DNA of 64,000 bases. Source: Legionella jordanis (GTDB taxonomy: Bacteria; Pseudomonadota; Gammaproteobacteria; Legionellales; Legionellaceae). The stretch lies in contig NZ_LR134383.1 in assembly GCF_900637635.1 (NCBI RefSeq), positions 640,501 through 704,500 on the forward strand, in the 5' to 3' direction. A program made the position numbers and the translations under genes. Each line of letters starts with the position of its first letter. The first letter of the stretch is position 1. The notes under the pieces were generated by a model that worked only from the letters and a program-made list of their open reading frames with translations, did not search any database and had not been told where the DNA came from. This document shows, piece by piece, positions 1 through 9,114 of the stretch.

Positions 1-1546
1 CAGGCTTACGAAGGTAAATGACCTTAAAGGTTTGGCTCATTGCCAACAGCAAATGGATTACCATCATGCCTGGGATATCCTCCCAAGAGTGGAAATGATG
101 GCCAGCCGGCTTGGGGTTGACTCGAACGCTGAAATGGATCAATTGTCAGGCGGCATGAAACGAAGGGCACTGCTTGCTGCCGCCTTGATTGCTTCCCCTG
201 ATTTATTGTTGCTGGATGAGCCTACGAACCATTTGGATCTGAATGCCATTGAGTGGCTTGAGTCCTATTTAAAATCCTATACTGGCAGCTTATTGCTTGT
301 TACCCACGATCGTGAATTTTTAAGCCAGGTTGCCAATCGCATCGTTGAGATCGATCGAGGCAAGCTACAGAATTATGACTGCGATTACGAAACGTTTCTT
401 GATCGTCGAGAAGCCCTACGTTTAGCCGAAGAAAAAGAAAATGCTTTGTTTGACAAACGATTGGCTGACGAAGAGGTTTGGATTCGTACAGGAATTAAGG
501 CCAGAAGAACCCGTAACGAGGGCCGTGTCCGTGCCTTAAAAGCAATGCGTGAACAACATAAAGCCAGACGAGAACAGCAAGGCAAGGTGAAAGCTTTGGA
601 TCTTGAGGTGTCGCGCTCGGGCGCCTTGGTGATTGAAGCCAAGGACGTCAATTACAGCGTGAACGACAAAACTTTGCTCCGCCAGTTTTCCCTGCTTCTC
701 ATGAGAGGCGATAAAGTAGGTGTTATCGGCCCTAACGGTTGCGGCAAAACCACATTGATACGCCTGCTGCTTGGGGAATTAACTCCCGATTCAGGTGAGA
801 TCCGGCGAGGAACGCAATTGGAAATTGCCTACTTTGACCAGCTGCGGCGTACTTTAAATGAAAATCAAACGGTAATGGCCAATGTGGCAGACGGTGCCGA
901 CCACGTCTTCATCAATGGCAAACAAAAACATGTCGCTTCTTATTTGCGTGATTTTCTGTTCCCCTCTGAGCGTCTGAACCAAATCGTTTCCACCCTTTCT
1001 GGGGGCGAGCGGAACCGGCTGCTTTTGGCCAAATTATTTGCCAAACCCGTTAATTTACTGGTGATGGATGAGCCAACCAATGATTTGGACATTGAAACCC
1101 TGGAGCTGCTTGAAAACATGCTGATGGAATATCAGGGCACTTTATTGCTCATCAGCCATGACAGGGTGTTCATCAACAATGTGGTGACCAGCGTCCTCGT
1201 GTATGAAGGGGAAGGCCAGTTCAATGAATACGTAGGGGGTTATGACGATTACCGTTTGCAAAAAAAGCAACAGCAGCAGCGGGAGCAAAGCACCAGATCC
1301 ATTGCCAAAAAATCGAAAAACACAACGAAGCTGAGTTTCAACGAACAGCGCGAGTTATTACAACTGCCCGCAAAAATAGAGCATTTGGAACAAAAAATTG
1401 CGGAATTGCAAGAAAAAATGGCGAGCTCAGACTTCTATCAGCAAGATGCCAAAACCATAGCCGAATGCAACCAGCAATTGGCGGTTGATGAAGAAAATTT
1501 AGCTGAACTGTATGCCCGTTGGGAAGCATTGGAAGACAGGAGCTAG
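1..1546 (+). CDS. uup: ABC-F ATPase Uup, 5' end outside the window
   Basis: Soluble duplicated ABC ATPase of the ABC-F family; family members act on ribosomes or in DNA transactions, not in transport. The reading frame is open from base 2, so the N-terminus and the first Walker A lie upstream. Visible parts are the first-domain signature LSGGMKRR and Walker B LLLLDEPTNHLD, then the linker ending RTRNEGRVRALKAMR. The second domain has Walker A GPNGCGKTT, signature LSGGERNRLLL and Walker B LLVMDEPTNDLD. A Gln/Glu-rich C-terminal coiled coil follows, as in E. coli Uup, and the linker matches Uup closely. The TTG at 32 is not a real start. High confidence in family and symbol. Confidence 0.93.
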   Translation, partial: RLTKVNDLKGLAHCQQQMDYHHAWDILPRVEMMASRLGVDSNAEMDQLSGGMKRRALLAAALIASPDLLLLDEPTNHLDLNAIEWLESYLKSYTGSLLLVTHDREFLSQVANRIVEIDRGKLQNYDCDYETFLDRREALRLAEEKENALFDKRLADEEVWIRTGIKARRTRNEGRVRALKAMREQHKARREQQGKVKALDLEVSRSGALVIEAKDVNYSVNDKTLLRQFSLLLMRGDKVGVIGPNGCGKTTLIRLLLGELTPDSGEIRRGTQLEIAYFDQLRRTLNENQTVMANVADGADHVFINGKQKHVASYLRDFLFPSERLNQIVSTLSGGERNRLLLAKLFAKPVNLLVMDEPTNDLDIETLELLENMLMEYQGTLLLISHDRVFINNVVTSVLVYEGEGQFNEYVGGYDDYRLQKKQQQQREQSTRSIAKKSKNTTKLSFNEQRELLQLPAKIEHLEQKIAELQEKMASSDFYQQDAKTIAECNQQLAVDEENLAELYARWEALEDRS

Positions 1547-1551
1547 GAGAT

Positions 1552-1971
1552 ATGTTACTAACCATCGCCCTGGTGGTTTTAGGCTGTGCCATTGTGGTGA
1601 TGTTCTCTGCTGAATTTGCCCGTGGTTTTAAAAAATTATTCAATATTCCGGGCATGAAATTACTGCTGCCCTTAATTTTTGCTTCTGCCCTCGTTGTTTA
1701 TTACGAGTATTGGATTTCCTGGGGTTTACTCATAACAAAATGGTTGCTGCACCAGGCGGCAGCCTATTTGTCAAAGCTATTTCCTTTCATGCAGGGAATA
1801 GGAGTTGCTGAGGTATTACTGCTTTGGATGCTCAGCACCGTACCTGTTCTGGCCCTTGATTTTTGGATGAAAAAACAAACCTTTGAACCTTTCCGTTACC
1901 CATTTATCACGAGCCTTATCATCTGGCTTTTGGCTGCAATCCTTTTAACTGTGAGTTATAACTACAGTTAA
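1552..1971 (+). CDS. Small hypothetical multi-pass inner-membrane protein
   Basis: I do not recognise the family. The 139-residue product is mostly hydrophobic, with about four membrane segments: residues 2-17 after a very short N-terminus, about 38-62, about 85-105, and the C-terminal 118-137. The ATG at 1552 is preceded by AGGAG/GGAGA just upstream and lies 5 bp after the uup stop, so it is probably co-transcribed with uup. A TTG 33 bp further upstream inside uup is a less likely start. No catalytic motif is visible. Confidence 0.7.
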   Translation: MLLTIALVVLGCAIVVMFSAEFARGFKKLFNIPGMKLLLPLIFASALVVYYEYWISWGLLITKWLLHQAAAYLSKLFPFMQGIGVAEVLLLWMLSTVPVLALDFWMKKQTFEPFRYPFITSLIIWLLAAILLTVSYNYS

Positions 1972-1972
1972 A

Positions 1973-2277
1973 TCAATGAGTTTGCATCTCGCCCCAATGA
2001 AATGCATAACCTTCCTTGCATTTTTTATATTGATAATAAACACGGGCAGGGTTGGATGAGAAGGCATAATGAGTGGCCTCATAGGCACAACAAGGAATCT
2101 TACTCATAAAACAGCCCCGTTTGGCTTGCCAAATTAGACCGCTTGGCGATTGGCAAAGCGAACGGCCATCCACACACACATAGCGGGGGGTATCGGGTTT
2201 ACCGCCAATGATGCATCCTTGGGCGCAAATCAGGGGGGCATCAGTAAAAGAACAAAGCTCAATGTTTTCGTCCTCAT
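1973..2277 (-). pseudogene. Cys-rich small secreted protein gene, broken by a 1-bp deletion in a homopolymer
   Basis: On the minus strand an ATG at 2277 follows a perfect AGGAGG. It opens a signal-peptide-like sequence (MRTKTLSFVLLLMPP) and then stops at once. The stop falls right after a run of six C (plus-strand G 2233-2238). Adding one C restores a single frame that continues LICAQGCIIGG and runs to the stop at 1973, giving about 101 residues with several Cys and a plausible signal-peptidase site. The downstream part alone lacks any start with a ribosome-binding site. The gene is therefore a recent pseudogene, a phase-variable gene, or carries a sequencing error. The mature part (Cys pairs, many aromatics) matches no family I know. 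Confidence 0.6.
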
Positions 2278-2343
2278 CTTTGGCCTCCTCACGATTGTGG
2301 AATTTTGGCGATTTGGCTTACTTCCTGCAAAAATTATGCAAAC

Positions 2344-2376
2344 TTTAAGGAATACTTAATAAATAAGGTTTAAAAT
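2344..2376 (+). promoter_or_regulatory. Putative PmrA element and -10 for the 1412-residue protein
   Basis: TTTAAGGAA, two bases, CTTAATAAA (2344-2363) resembles the Legionella PmrA tandem repeat cTTAATatT-N2-cTTAATatT; the two TTAA cores are 11 bp apart. After 7 bp comes a -10-like TAAAAT (2371-2376), then 33 bp to the start codon. The first half-site is imperfect (TTAAG). The same geometry occurs upstream of the genes at 61025 (minus) and 63943. Confidence 0.5.
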
Positions 2377-2409
2377 AAATTTATTAGACCCTTAAGGGAG
2401 TATTTTTAG

Positions 2410-5400
2410 ATGGCTCAAAATCCGCAACTCGCGCAGGCATTAGGCAATCCTCCAAATCCTCAAGATCCTGCCTACATCAAGGCCTTAAATGACATGTTGG
2501 CGATTGATACCCGCAATTTGGCCGGTAGCGTTCAGCATCAAGTCGATTTTAGAAAAGCTGTTTTGGACAATCGCGCCTATTGGCAAGCAAATGGAGTTAA
2601 TATTCGTGCAGATCAGCGAGACGACGACAATAATTTCCTAGGATGGAATGCTGGTGCCAATCAGGATTTTAATTCCCTGCGTAAAAAAGCCGCTGAACTA
2701 CGGGTTTTGCTCGGGTTGAGTAATGCAAGCGAACAAGTCCTTAAAGACATCATTGATGCCGCTGCGAGTTCAAGTGCCATGCGCACTGTCATTGCCGGCC
2801 AGACAGGGGCTAATTCAGCGTTTGGTGAATTTTCACAATTTCCTGGCTGGGCCAATGACAATGAGGATGTGTTAACCAACGCCAGCATGAATCGCATCAA
2901 AGAAGCAGCCCAGAAAGAGTTGTTGCTTAAACGCATTGAGGCCACCACTGATCCGGCTAAATTAAGTGCCCTATTGAACTCGGTCGGCAATGATGCGAAT
3001 TTCAGGGCTGCGGTAAAAAACCTGTTTGATCCGCCCATAGCGGGTGCTGATGCGGGCATTGACGCCATGAGCAGTGCCCGTCTCAATGATGTGGCTCGTG
3101 CAGCGACTAAAAAAGCTTATGCCCTCGCAATTGCTGCAAAATCAGATGAAGACATTATCGCTGCCAATCTTAATGCTACCTTAAATGAGCAACGTGCCCC
3201 GAACTTTAACCACAACTTGGCGCGTTTCATTCCAGGTATCCCAGGTCCTGGGCTTAATGATGAAGGAATAGCAGCCATCAAAGGAATTTTAGGCGCTCGC
3301 TATCTCAAAGCGGAATTGGAGCGAAGTGCTGATGTTGCTTTGCTGGAGGGCATGGCCGCCGCGCAAGACAGTGGTACAGCAAGAGGGTTCATTCGGGCAG
3401 ATGTTCGAATTGGTGGCGCTTATGTTGATCAAGCGCTCACTGATGCCAATTTGGCTAATATTAAGCTCGCTGCAGCGTCACAAGCGCTAAAACTGAAACT
3501 AGGCTCAGTAACGGATTTAGACGCCCTTGATGCACTCAGTAGAGTCAGCAACCATAATGAATTGCAACAAGTGTTAGCCACGCAGAACAGCTTGGGCTAC
3601 GCAGCCAACCAACCCTTTCGCACGGCCTTTACTGGCCAAACGGCTTTAAAAGGCATAACTGCAATTGCATCCATACGTAAACACTTGATTGCTGCCCAGA
3701 ATGCTACGCAATTAAAAGAATTCGTTCTCGCCGACGCAAATGCGAACAACGGCATTGATTTCATTGGCAAATACAATCAGTTGATTGCACCAAACACAGC
3801 CACTGCTGAAGAACAGCAATATTTAAAAACCAATGCCGCAGCACTGCAGCAATTAGCCCTTGATACCTTGGCTAAAAATGAACTGGGCAAACCAGGAGTT
3901 GTTTCAGATGCCAATCTGGTGCTTATGGCAGCCCCGGGGACAGCCCAAAACCTCCAGGATGCCACCGGTGCTTTACTGGGTGTTCCTGGGGCTTCTCCCA
4001 GTGTGCAGGCTTTAATCACCGGAACAGGCACTGGCATTGCTAACCGGCTAAAAGCACTCGCTTCTCTGGAAGCGGTTTTACGCTCAACAAAAGACATAGA
4101 TTTGGCTGGGCCTAATTTTAATGGCTATGTTGGCAAAATTAATGATTTAACCCAAATTGCTGCACCTTCAGGGATTAATGGCGCCAATGCTCTCCCAAAC
4201 TCAAACGGGGTGAATGTCGCAGGGGTTCTAGCCCAGTTAACCACTGCCGAAACACAAGCCTTCCAGGTTAACCTGGTTGAAAATCTGGTTCGAAATTATC
4301 CTGGTGATCAGCCTTTACAAAATTTAAAAGCCTTGGCTGAGGCAAAAGATTTGACCACCTTCAAGGACAAATTAACCGCCATCGGCATCACCTCACAAGA
4401 TTGGGTGAATGCCGATGTTATGAAGAAGATTCAGGCCGCTGCCTGCACCAAAGTCATTCAAAAGGGGCTTGGTAACGCATCCACTTTTGAGGATCGCCCA
4501 GCCCTAATGGCAGTCATTGCGCAACTGCCCGCGGATAAGCAACAAACTTTAATGGCAAAACCGGCCATTCTAAGAAGCTTAATGGCTGCGCTTAGCCCTG
4601 AGGCCATACAGCAAGTTTTAGGTAATAATCAGGTTTCCGCTTCTTCCATGGCGGCCTTAGAGGACGAAAACAACCAATTAGCCCTCGCCTCTGGAATAGC
4701 AAACCCCAAGCTGGCTGAGGTCATCGGCAGTCTCACCTTCCCTACTTCCCGCCCGAAAATCACCCTTGACAGCGATAAAGTGGCCAGGATTAACCAATAC
4801 ATTTTAACTACGGCGACGGCTGACTTCACCGGTAATGCTGGAAATTATGAACCCACTGTTAAAGCTATAGCCCAAATTGCAGGCTTGCCTGAGGATGCCC
4901 TTTATGGAACTTTAGGATTTAACCCAGTTGGGTCAAATGTAGCTGGCCAGCCGCAAGGTTCACTGCATCAGCAGAAACAGCATAACCAGCAACTGGAGAT
5001 ACAATACGGCGCTTCGCAATCGGCTGGCGAAAAAGCTATTCTTGAATTTTTAATGTCTTTAAACAAAAAGGCCGTGTTTCCAAATGCTGACATTGCTGCA
5101 GCCGTTAAAGCGTTTAAAGAAGCCGCCAATCCGGATGAGTTCATCACCAAGCTTAAGGCTATTCCTGGCCTAATCACAGGCCAAGCGGGTGAAATATTTA
5201 GTGAGCAGCAACTAAAAAATCAAGTCAATTCAGGCGTTTACAGCCATGCGAAAGCAGCCGTTCTGAAAACTACATTCCTCGATACCAGGCCTCAAGGTGT
5301 CTATGCTGAAATGATGGATTTAACCAAACAGCAGGGCCTCGATCGCAAGGCATATGAAGATTTGCATCGCCAGATCGTGGATAAAGACAAAGCCATACAC

Positions 5401-6648
5401 TCTGAGTTGGCGGCCTTGGCAAACACCTCAGCCATTGACTGGTTTAATCCCTCTTTCCAATCCTCTGCCCGCCAAAACGCCAGGGATATGCTTCCCCGTT
5501 ATCGTGAGCTGGATAAAGCTTCCAGTACCCTGGTTACATTTTTTCAAAATGAATTGGCCCTCCTGGATGAGCAAATAAGGACTTTACCCACTGAGCAGGA
5601 AATGACTAGGGCATTTGGCGCCAATCCCGCTTTTGAAAACCGAAAAAGCCGCATTCGAGAGTACCGACAGGAGTTAGAGACCAGGAGAAATGCTGCAGCT
5701 GAAGAGCTTAAGCGCTATGAAGAAATACAAACTCTATTGCATGGAAATCCGGGGCACAGCAATCCGCTTTTGCAAAACGGTATATTAAATACGCTTGAAC
5801 AAGTTGAAAAGGGTGGGGACATTCGTTTCAAATCCTTCAGTTCAACCTTCAGTGATCACCCCGTAACCAAGAAAGCCGAGTTGCTGAGAACAGGGACTGG
5901 AGACGTCATCAACCCACGCCCTGCCACACTTCATGGTGGAGTTGCAGCACGCCGGTTTGAAACGGCAACCCCTATTCCCAATGGCCATTTAAGATACCAC
6001 AGCGTTCGCCATGGCAATGCAGGTGCGGTGGGTACGTTTATCGAGGAAGTCCAACCGTCTAAATCCAGTGTGAATAAGAGCGGGCGGGTAGAATACTCCT
6101 CCGATTATACGATCACCCTTGGCAATTTACCGAATGATGCGGCGGGGAAACAAACGACTTACATGAGCATGGCGATGCAAGCTTTGAAGAATCATGGGAA
6201 ACCGACTGCAGACAGACCCATTTATTTAACCGCTTACGATAGAGCCGAGGCTGAAGGGCTTTGGCTGGCCATGATGGCGATTGGCCAAAATGATCCCAGC
6301 ATGAAATTTAATCCCGAGCATGTCAAGGTGATGGGGGCTTCAGGCTTTAAGCCCGAAGCTTACCTTAAACGAAGTAAAACACCGCCATTTGGCCACCACG
6401 TCAGTCACCCCAATTACAATGCCTTTTTACAAAGCGCCCCTTGCCAAAGCGGCTTAGACGACATGAAGGACTTCACGAAAGTCAAACATGGCAAGGAAAC
6501 CGAGGTGCAAAAGGAAAAAAGCAATAAAGCGGTTACTAAAGTCACTGACCATTATAAAAATGGCTTGAAAACTTTGATTTCTCAAGCTGAGCAAAAAAAT
6601 GCCGAAGAAGAGCAAAAGAAACCTTCTTTAGGTGGAATGCAACCCTAA
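2410..6648 (+). CDS. Very large alanine-rich helical-repeat protein, candidate Dot/Icm effector
   Basis: I cannot name this 1412-residue protein. It is soluble, with no signal peptide or membrane segment. Residues ~150-520 contain diverged tandem helical units with the pattern D-A-x-L-x-x-I-K-x-A-A...L...L-x-x-A-T-D...L-x-x-L, starting near 155, 222, 283, 344, 410 and 468, with a further unit near 710. Residues ~1030-1120 form charged coiled coil. Residues ~1265-1320 form a small domain ending FNPEHVKVMG, similar in pattern to the protein at 59607-61025. The C-terminal tail is Lys/Glu-rich (NAEEEQKK) as in many Dot/Icm substrates. AGGGAG precedes the ATG by about 10 bp. The effector role is inferred from composition, tail and a PmrA-like promoter. 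Confidence 0.8.
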   Translation: MAQNPQLAQALGNPPNPQDPAYIKALNDMLAIDTRNLAGSVQHQVDFRKAVLDNRAYWQANGVNIRADQRDDDNNFLGWNAGANQDFNSLRKKAAELRVLLGLSNASEQVLKDIIDAAASSSAMRTVIAGQTGANSAFGEFSQFPGWANDNEDVLTNASMNRIKEAAQKELLLKRIEATTDPAKLSALLNSVGNDANFRAAVKNLFDPPIAGADAGIDAMSSARLNDVARAATKKAYALAIAAKSDEDIIAANLNATLNEQRAPNFNHNLARFIPGIPGPGLNDEGIAAIKGILGARYLKAELERSADVALLEGMAAAQDSGTARGFIRADVRIGGAYVDQALTDANLANIKLAAASQALKLKLGSVTDLDALDALSRVSNHNELQQVLATQNSLGYAANQPFRTAFTGQTALKGITAIASIRKHLIAAQNATQLKEFVLADANANNGIDFIGKYNQLIAPNTATAEEQQYLKTNAAALQQLALDTLAKNELGKPGVVSDANLVLMAAPGTAQNLQDATGALLGVPGASPSVQALITGTGTGIANRLKALASLEAVLRSTKDIDLAGPNFNGYVGKINDLTQIAAPSGINGANALPNSNGVNVAGVLAQLTTAETQAFQVNLVENLVRNYPGDQPLQNLKALAEAKDLTTFKDKLTAIGITSQDWVNADVMKKIQAAACTKVIQKGLGNASTFEDRPALMAVIAQLPADKQQTLMAKPAILRSLMAALSPEAIQQVLGNNQVSASSMAALEDENNQLALASGIANPKLAEVIGSLTFPTSRPKITLDSDKVARINQYILTTATADFTGNAGNYEPTVKAIAQIAGLPEDALYGTLGFNPVGSNVAGQPQGSLHQQKQHNQQLEIQYGASQSAGEKAILEFLMSLNKKAVFPNADIAAAVKAFKEAANPDEFITKLKAIPGLITGQAGEIFSEQQLKNQVNSGVYSHAKAAVLKTTFLDTRPQGVYAEMMDLTKQQGLDRKAYEDLHRQIVDKDKAIHSELAALANTSAIDWFNPSFQSSARQNARDMLPRYRELDKASSTLVTFFQNELALLDEQIRTLPTEQEMTRAFGANPAFENRKSRIREYRQELETRRNAAAEELKRYEEIQTLLHGNPGHSNPLLQNGILNTLEQVEKGGDIRFKSFSSTFSDHPVTKKAELLRTGTGDVINPRPATLHGGVAARRFETATPIPNGHLRYHSVRHGNAGAVGTFIEEVQPSKSSVNKSGRVEYSSDYTITLGNLPNDAAGKQTTYMSMAMQALKNHGKPTADRPIYLTAYDRAEAEGLWLAMMAIGQNDPSMKFNPEHVKVMGASGFKPEAYLKRSKTPPFGHHVSHPNYNAFLQSAPCQSGLDDMKDFTKVKHGKETEVQKEKSNKAVTKVTDHYKNGLKTLISQAEQKNAEEEQKKPSLGGMQP

Positions 6649-6688
6649 TCTCGGTGAGGAATCATCGTTAGAAAACATCAGGAAAATA

Positions 6689-7504
6689 ATGAATAAGAAT
6701 AATTTGCCTATCGGTGTATTTGACTCTGGAATGGGGGGCTTAACGGTTTTGCAGGCTTTGAAAGCCGCGCTTCCCGAGGAATCGTTTATTTATCTTGGCG
6801 ATACGGCACGTCTCCCCTATGGCACTAAAAGCCCTGATACCGTGCAGCAATACGCCATGCAAATGGCTAAAGTCCTGGTGGAACGCCAAATCAAGGCCTT
6901 GGTCATTGCTTGCAATACGGCGACAACCGCCGCACTGCCTCATTTGCAACGAATGTTGCCAGACATCCCAACCCTTGGCGTAGTGTCTCCAGGTGCCAGC
7001 GCCGTGGTTTCTGCCACTAAAAATGCGCGCATCGTGGTTTTGGCCACTGAAACCACCATTGCCTCGCAAGCTTACCAACGGCTGATTTGCGAACAATTAC
7101 CGCAAGCGAGCATTCGGGCTCAGGCATGCAGTTTATTGGTGGCCCTGGCTGAAGAAGGAATGGTGGATAATGCCATTGCCCGCGAAGCCCTAAAGCATTA
7201 TTTAGCCGGCTTTGGTGACGAAGACACCTTATTGCTGGGCTGTACCCATTTTCCTGTCTTTAGAGGATTGCTCAAAACCTTGTTGCCTGAAAACGTGAGC
7301 ATTGTTGATTCAGCACAAGCCACAGCAAAAGCTCTGAAGGAATTGCTGCAAAAAGCGCAACTCAACAACAGCAGCGATTCCTTAAGCACCATCCGCTATC
7401 TGGTTACGGATTCCATTGAGCGTTTTCAAAAAGTGGGGGAAATCTTTTTGGGCGAGCCTTTAAACCAACACAATATCGAACTGGTAGATGCTTGCCCCTT
7501 ATAA
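6689..7504 (+). CDS. murI: Glutamate racemase MurI
   Basis: Cytosolic cofactor-independent racemase converting L- to D-glutamate for peptidoglycan. Residues 8-17 (IGVFDSGMGG) form the N-terminal substrate loop. The two catalytic cysteines lie in VIACNTATT (Cys75) and LLGCTHFP (Cys185). The 271-residue length is normal. The ATG at 6689 is chosen because the conserved FDSG motif follows after 11 residues. The same frame extends upstream to 6632, overlapping the previous gene, but with no family match. The gene sits 40 bp after the effector candidate, without a visible terminator between them. Confidence 0.95.
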   Translation: MNKNNLPIGVFDSGMGGLTVLQALKAALPEESFIYLGDTARLPYGTKSPDTVQQYAMQMAKVLVERQIKALVIACNTATTAALPHLQRMLPDIPTLGVVSPGASAVVSATKNARIVVLATETTIASQAYQRLICEQLPQASIRAQACSLLVALAEEGMVDNAIAREALKHYLAGFGDEDTLLLGCTHFPVFRGLLKTLLPENVSIVDSAQATAKALKELLQKAQLNNSSDSLSTIRYLVTDSIERFQKVGEIFLGEPLNQHNIELVDACPL

Positions 7505-7556
7505 ATGGGGATTATCATTTTTCAATTTTCATATTGAATATGGATGGGCCAGTTAA

Positions 7557-8777
7557 TTAGTCAAAGACTTCAATTTTCTTTTTCTTGGCGGATTGATATC
7601 TTGCTTGTTTTTCAACATCAATGTAGCGATCCGTTGTAGCACTTGAACTATGGCCTGCATCATCTCGAACGTGTTCACGGGGCCTGATTTTGACGTCCTC
7701 AGAAATCCCTGTGTGCCTAAGCCAGTGAACAGTGGCTGCCATTAAATTATCGGCCTCTTCATGCTGATTTTGTCGCCGAAGCTTATCAATCGCCAAATCA
7801 AAGCAAAGTTGCACGAGGCGTCGTATCGGAGCTGGATCAGACATTGGCCCACTTCCTCTAATTTTAGGAATCAGGGGAAAATTATCAGCCGGGGAGGGGA
7901 GAGGGCTTAAACCCAAAAATTGACGCCAGCGGATTAGACTGTCCAACATGGCATCGCTTACCGCAATTTGCCTTTCTTTATTTCCCTTACCAACGGTAGT
8001 AAACCACCAGTGGCCATTTGAATCCTTGGCGAAGTCATTCATCGTGGGGATCCAGCGTTCACTCGCCGCCAATTCTGAAATTCTAAGATACATCCCAAAC
8101 AGCATACTCAGAATAAAACGGGTGCGCTCATGCTTTGGCGGATCGTCCGTGGCGAGCTGTTCAGCAACTTCCAAGACGGTGTCCCATTGCATCAGGCTTA
8201 AACGCCTTATAGGTGCCGTCTCTTGCCGTTTCCTGACAAATTTGCTTTTTTGTCGGATTAAAGCCACGGGATTTGAAATTAAATATTCTTCCGCTACTAA
8301 AAAATTAAAATAGGTACTTAGGATGGCAAAAATTTCCTGAATGGCCCCCTGGGATAAACTAAATTTTTGTGAGGAGGGTTCTAAGCCATTTTTGCGCTCG
8401 GCTTTACTGACTGTGGCTTGAAATGGCCGCCAATCTTCATTGGGTATGCGTTTGCCGTCTTTTTCGATAAACCTGGGTACTTTTTTAAGACCGATCCAGG
8501 ACTTGGGCGGGTTTTGACAGAACCGAATGAATTGCTCGATGTCTTCTCGTTTCAAATCCTTAAGGCTGCATTGTTTGACATGCCAACACCATTGCAACAG
8601 GCGCTCAGCTTCACGCCGATAACTGTTAAAGGTACCGACACTACCTATATAACTTTTAAGAAAATTAAGACTTGAGTCGAAGTCAGATTGACAATTGAGA
8701 TGGGGAAGTATGGCATTCTCACGATTTTTATGCAGATATTTGATGTTGTCAAAAAGGGGCAGGAGAGGGTTTTTCAT
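7557..8777 (-). CDS. Tyrosine recombinase / phage-type integrase
   Basis: Site-specific recombinase with an N-terminal SAM-like core-binding domain (~25-170) and a C-terminal catalytic domain. All catalytic residues are present: Arg232 (YLRISE), a beta-hairpin Lys (264 or 267, GKGNKER), His351 and Arg354 (HWLRH), His376 (AGHSS) and Tyr385 (DRYIDV). At 406 residues it is longer than XerC/D; the extra length includes an insert near 95-140. It lies 52 bp from murI and 250 bp before a tRNA-Pro gene. No island cargo, excisionase or att-type direct repeat is visible, so it is either a stand-alone chromosomal recombinase or the remnant of an element. Confidence 0.9.
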   Translation of the reverse strand: MKNPLLPLFDNIKYLHKNRENAILPHLNCQSDFDSSLNFLKSYIGSVGTFNSYRREAERLLQWCWHVKQCSLKDLKREDIEQFIRFCQNPPKSWIGLKKVPRFIEKDGKRIPNEDWRPFQATVSKAERKNGLEPSSQKFSLSQGAIQEIFAILSTYFNFLVAEEYLISNPVALIRQKSKFVRKRQETAPIRRLSLMQWDTVLEVAEQLATDDPPKHERTRFILSMLFGMYLRISELAASERWIPTMNDFAKDSNGHWWFTTVGKGNKERQIAVSDAMLDSLIRWRQFLGLSPLPSPADNFPLIPKIRGSGPMSDPAPIRRLVQLCFDLAIDKLRRQNQHEEADNLMAATVHWLRHTGISEDVKIRPREHVRDDAGHSSSATTDRYIDVEKQARYQSAKKKKIEVFD

Positions 8778-8847
8778 CCAGTTAATCTCCTAAAATATTG
8801 ATCATAAAAACATGGGCCTGTTTACTAATCGCATGCGCCAATCATTA

Positions 8848-8856
8848 TGCTATAAT
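8848..8856 (+). promoter_or_regulatory. Extended -10 promoter candidate upstream of the tRNA cluster
   Basis: TGCTATAAT is a consensus extended -10 on the plus strand, with no good -35. It is followed by a small inverted repeat (GTGCTT...AAGCAC). It lies about 170 bp before tRNA-Pro and reads away from the recombinase gene, so it may drive the tRNA cluster. The link is inferred. Confidence 0.35.
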
Positions 8857-9026
8857 AGCTCAATGTGCTTGTCAGGTGGAATAAGCACAGGAGTTTTATC
8901 GTATAACTTAGGATTCAATTGATAGCCTTGTTTGGGTCACCTCAAAAAATTAATGACTGAAGTTATTGACCTCATGCAACGCTGCGAGTATTATTTGCGC
9001 TCTGTCCTTGGGACGGGTAAATAATA

Positions 9027-9103
9027 CGGGGTGTAGCGCAGTTTGGTAGCGCGCCTGCTTTGGGAGCAGGATGTCGGGGGTTCGAATCCCTCCACCCCGA
9101 CCA
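9027..9103 (+). tRNA. tRNA-Pro (anticodon TGG)
   Basis: The 77-nt cloverleaf has acceptor CGGGGTG pairing with CACCCCG, anticodon arm CCTGC-TTTGGGA-GCAGG, T-loop GGTTCGAATCC and an encoded CCA. It is the first gene of a four-tRNA cluster. Confidence 0.97.
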
Positions 9104-9114
9104 ATATAAGATTT

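Noticed and set aside
2150-2359. Plus-strand 69-codon ORF.
   Set aside because: It is antisense to the broken Cys-rich gene, which has the better start signals, and overlaps the PmrA-like promoter.
7505-9026. Genomic island or prophage at the integrase.
   Set aside because: The flanks are murI and tRNA genes with no cargo and no direct repeat of a tRNA end, so only the recombinase itself is reported.
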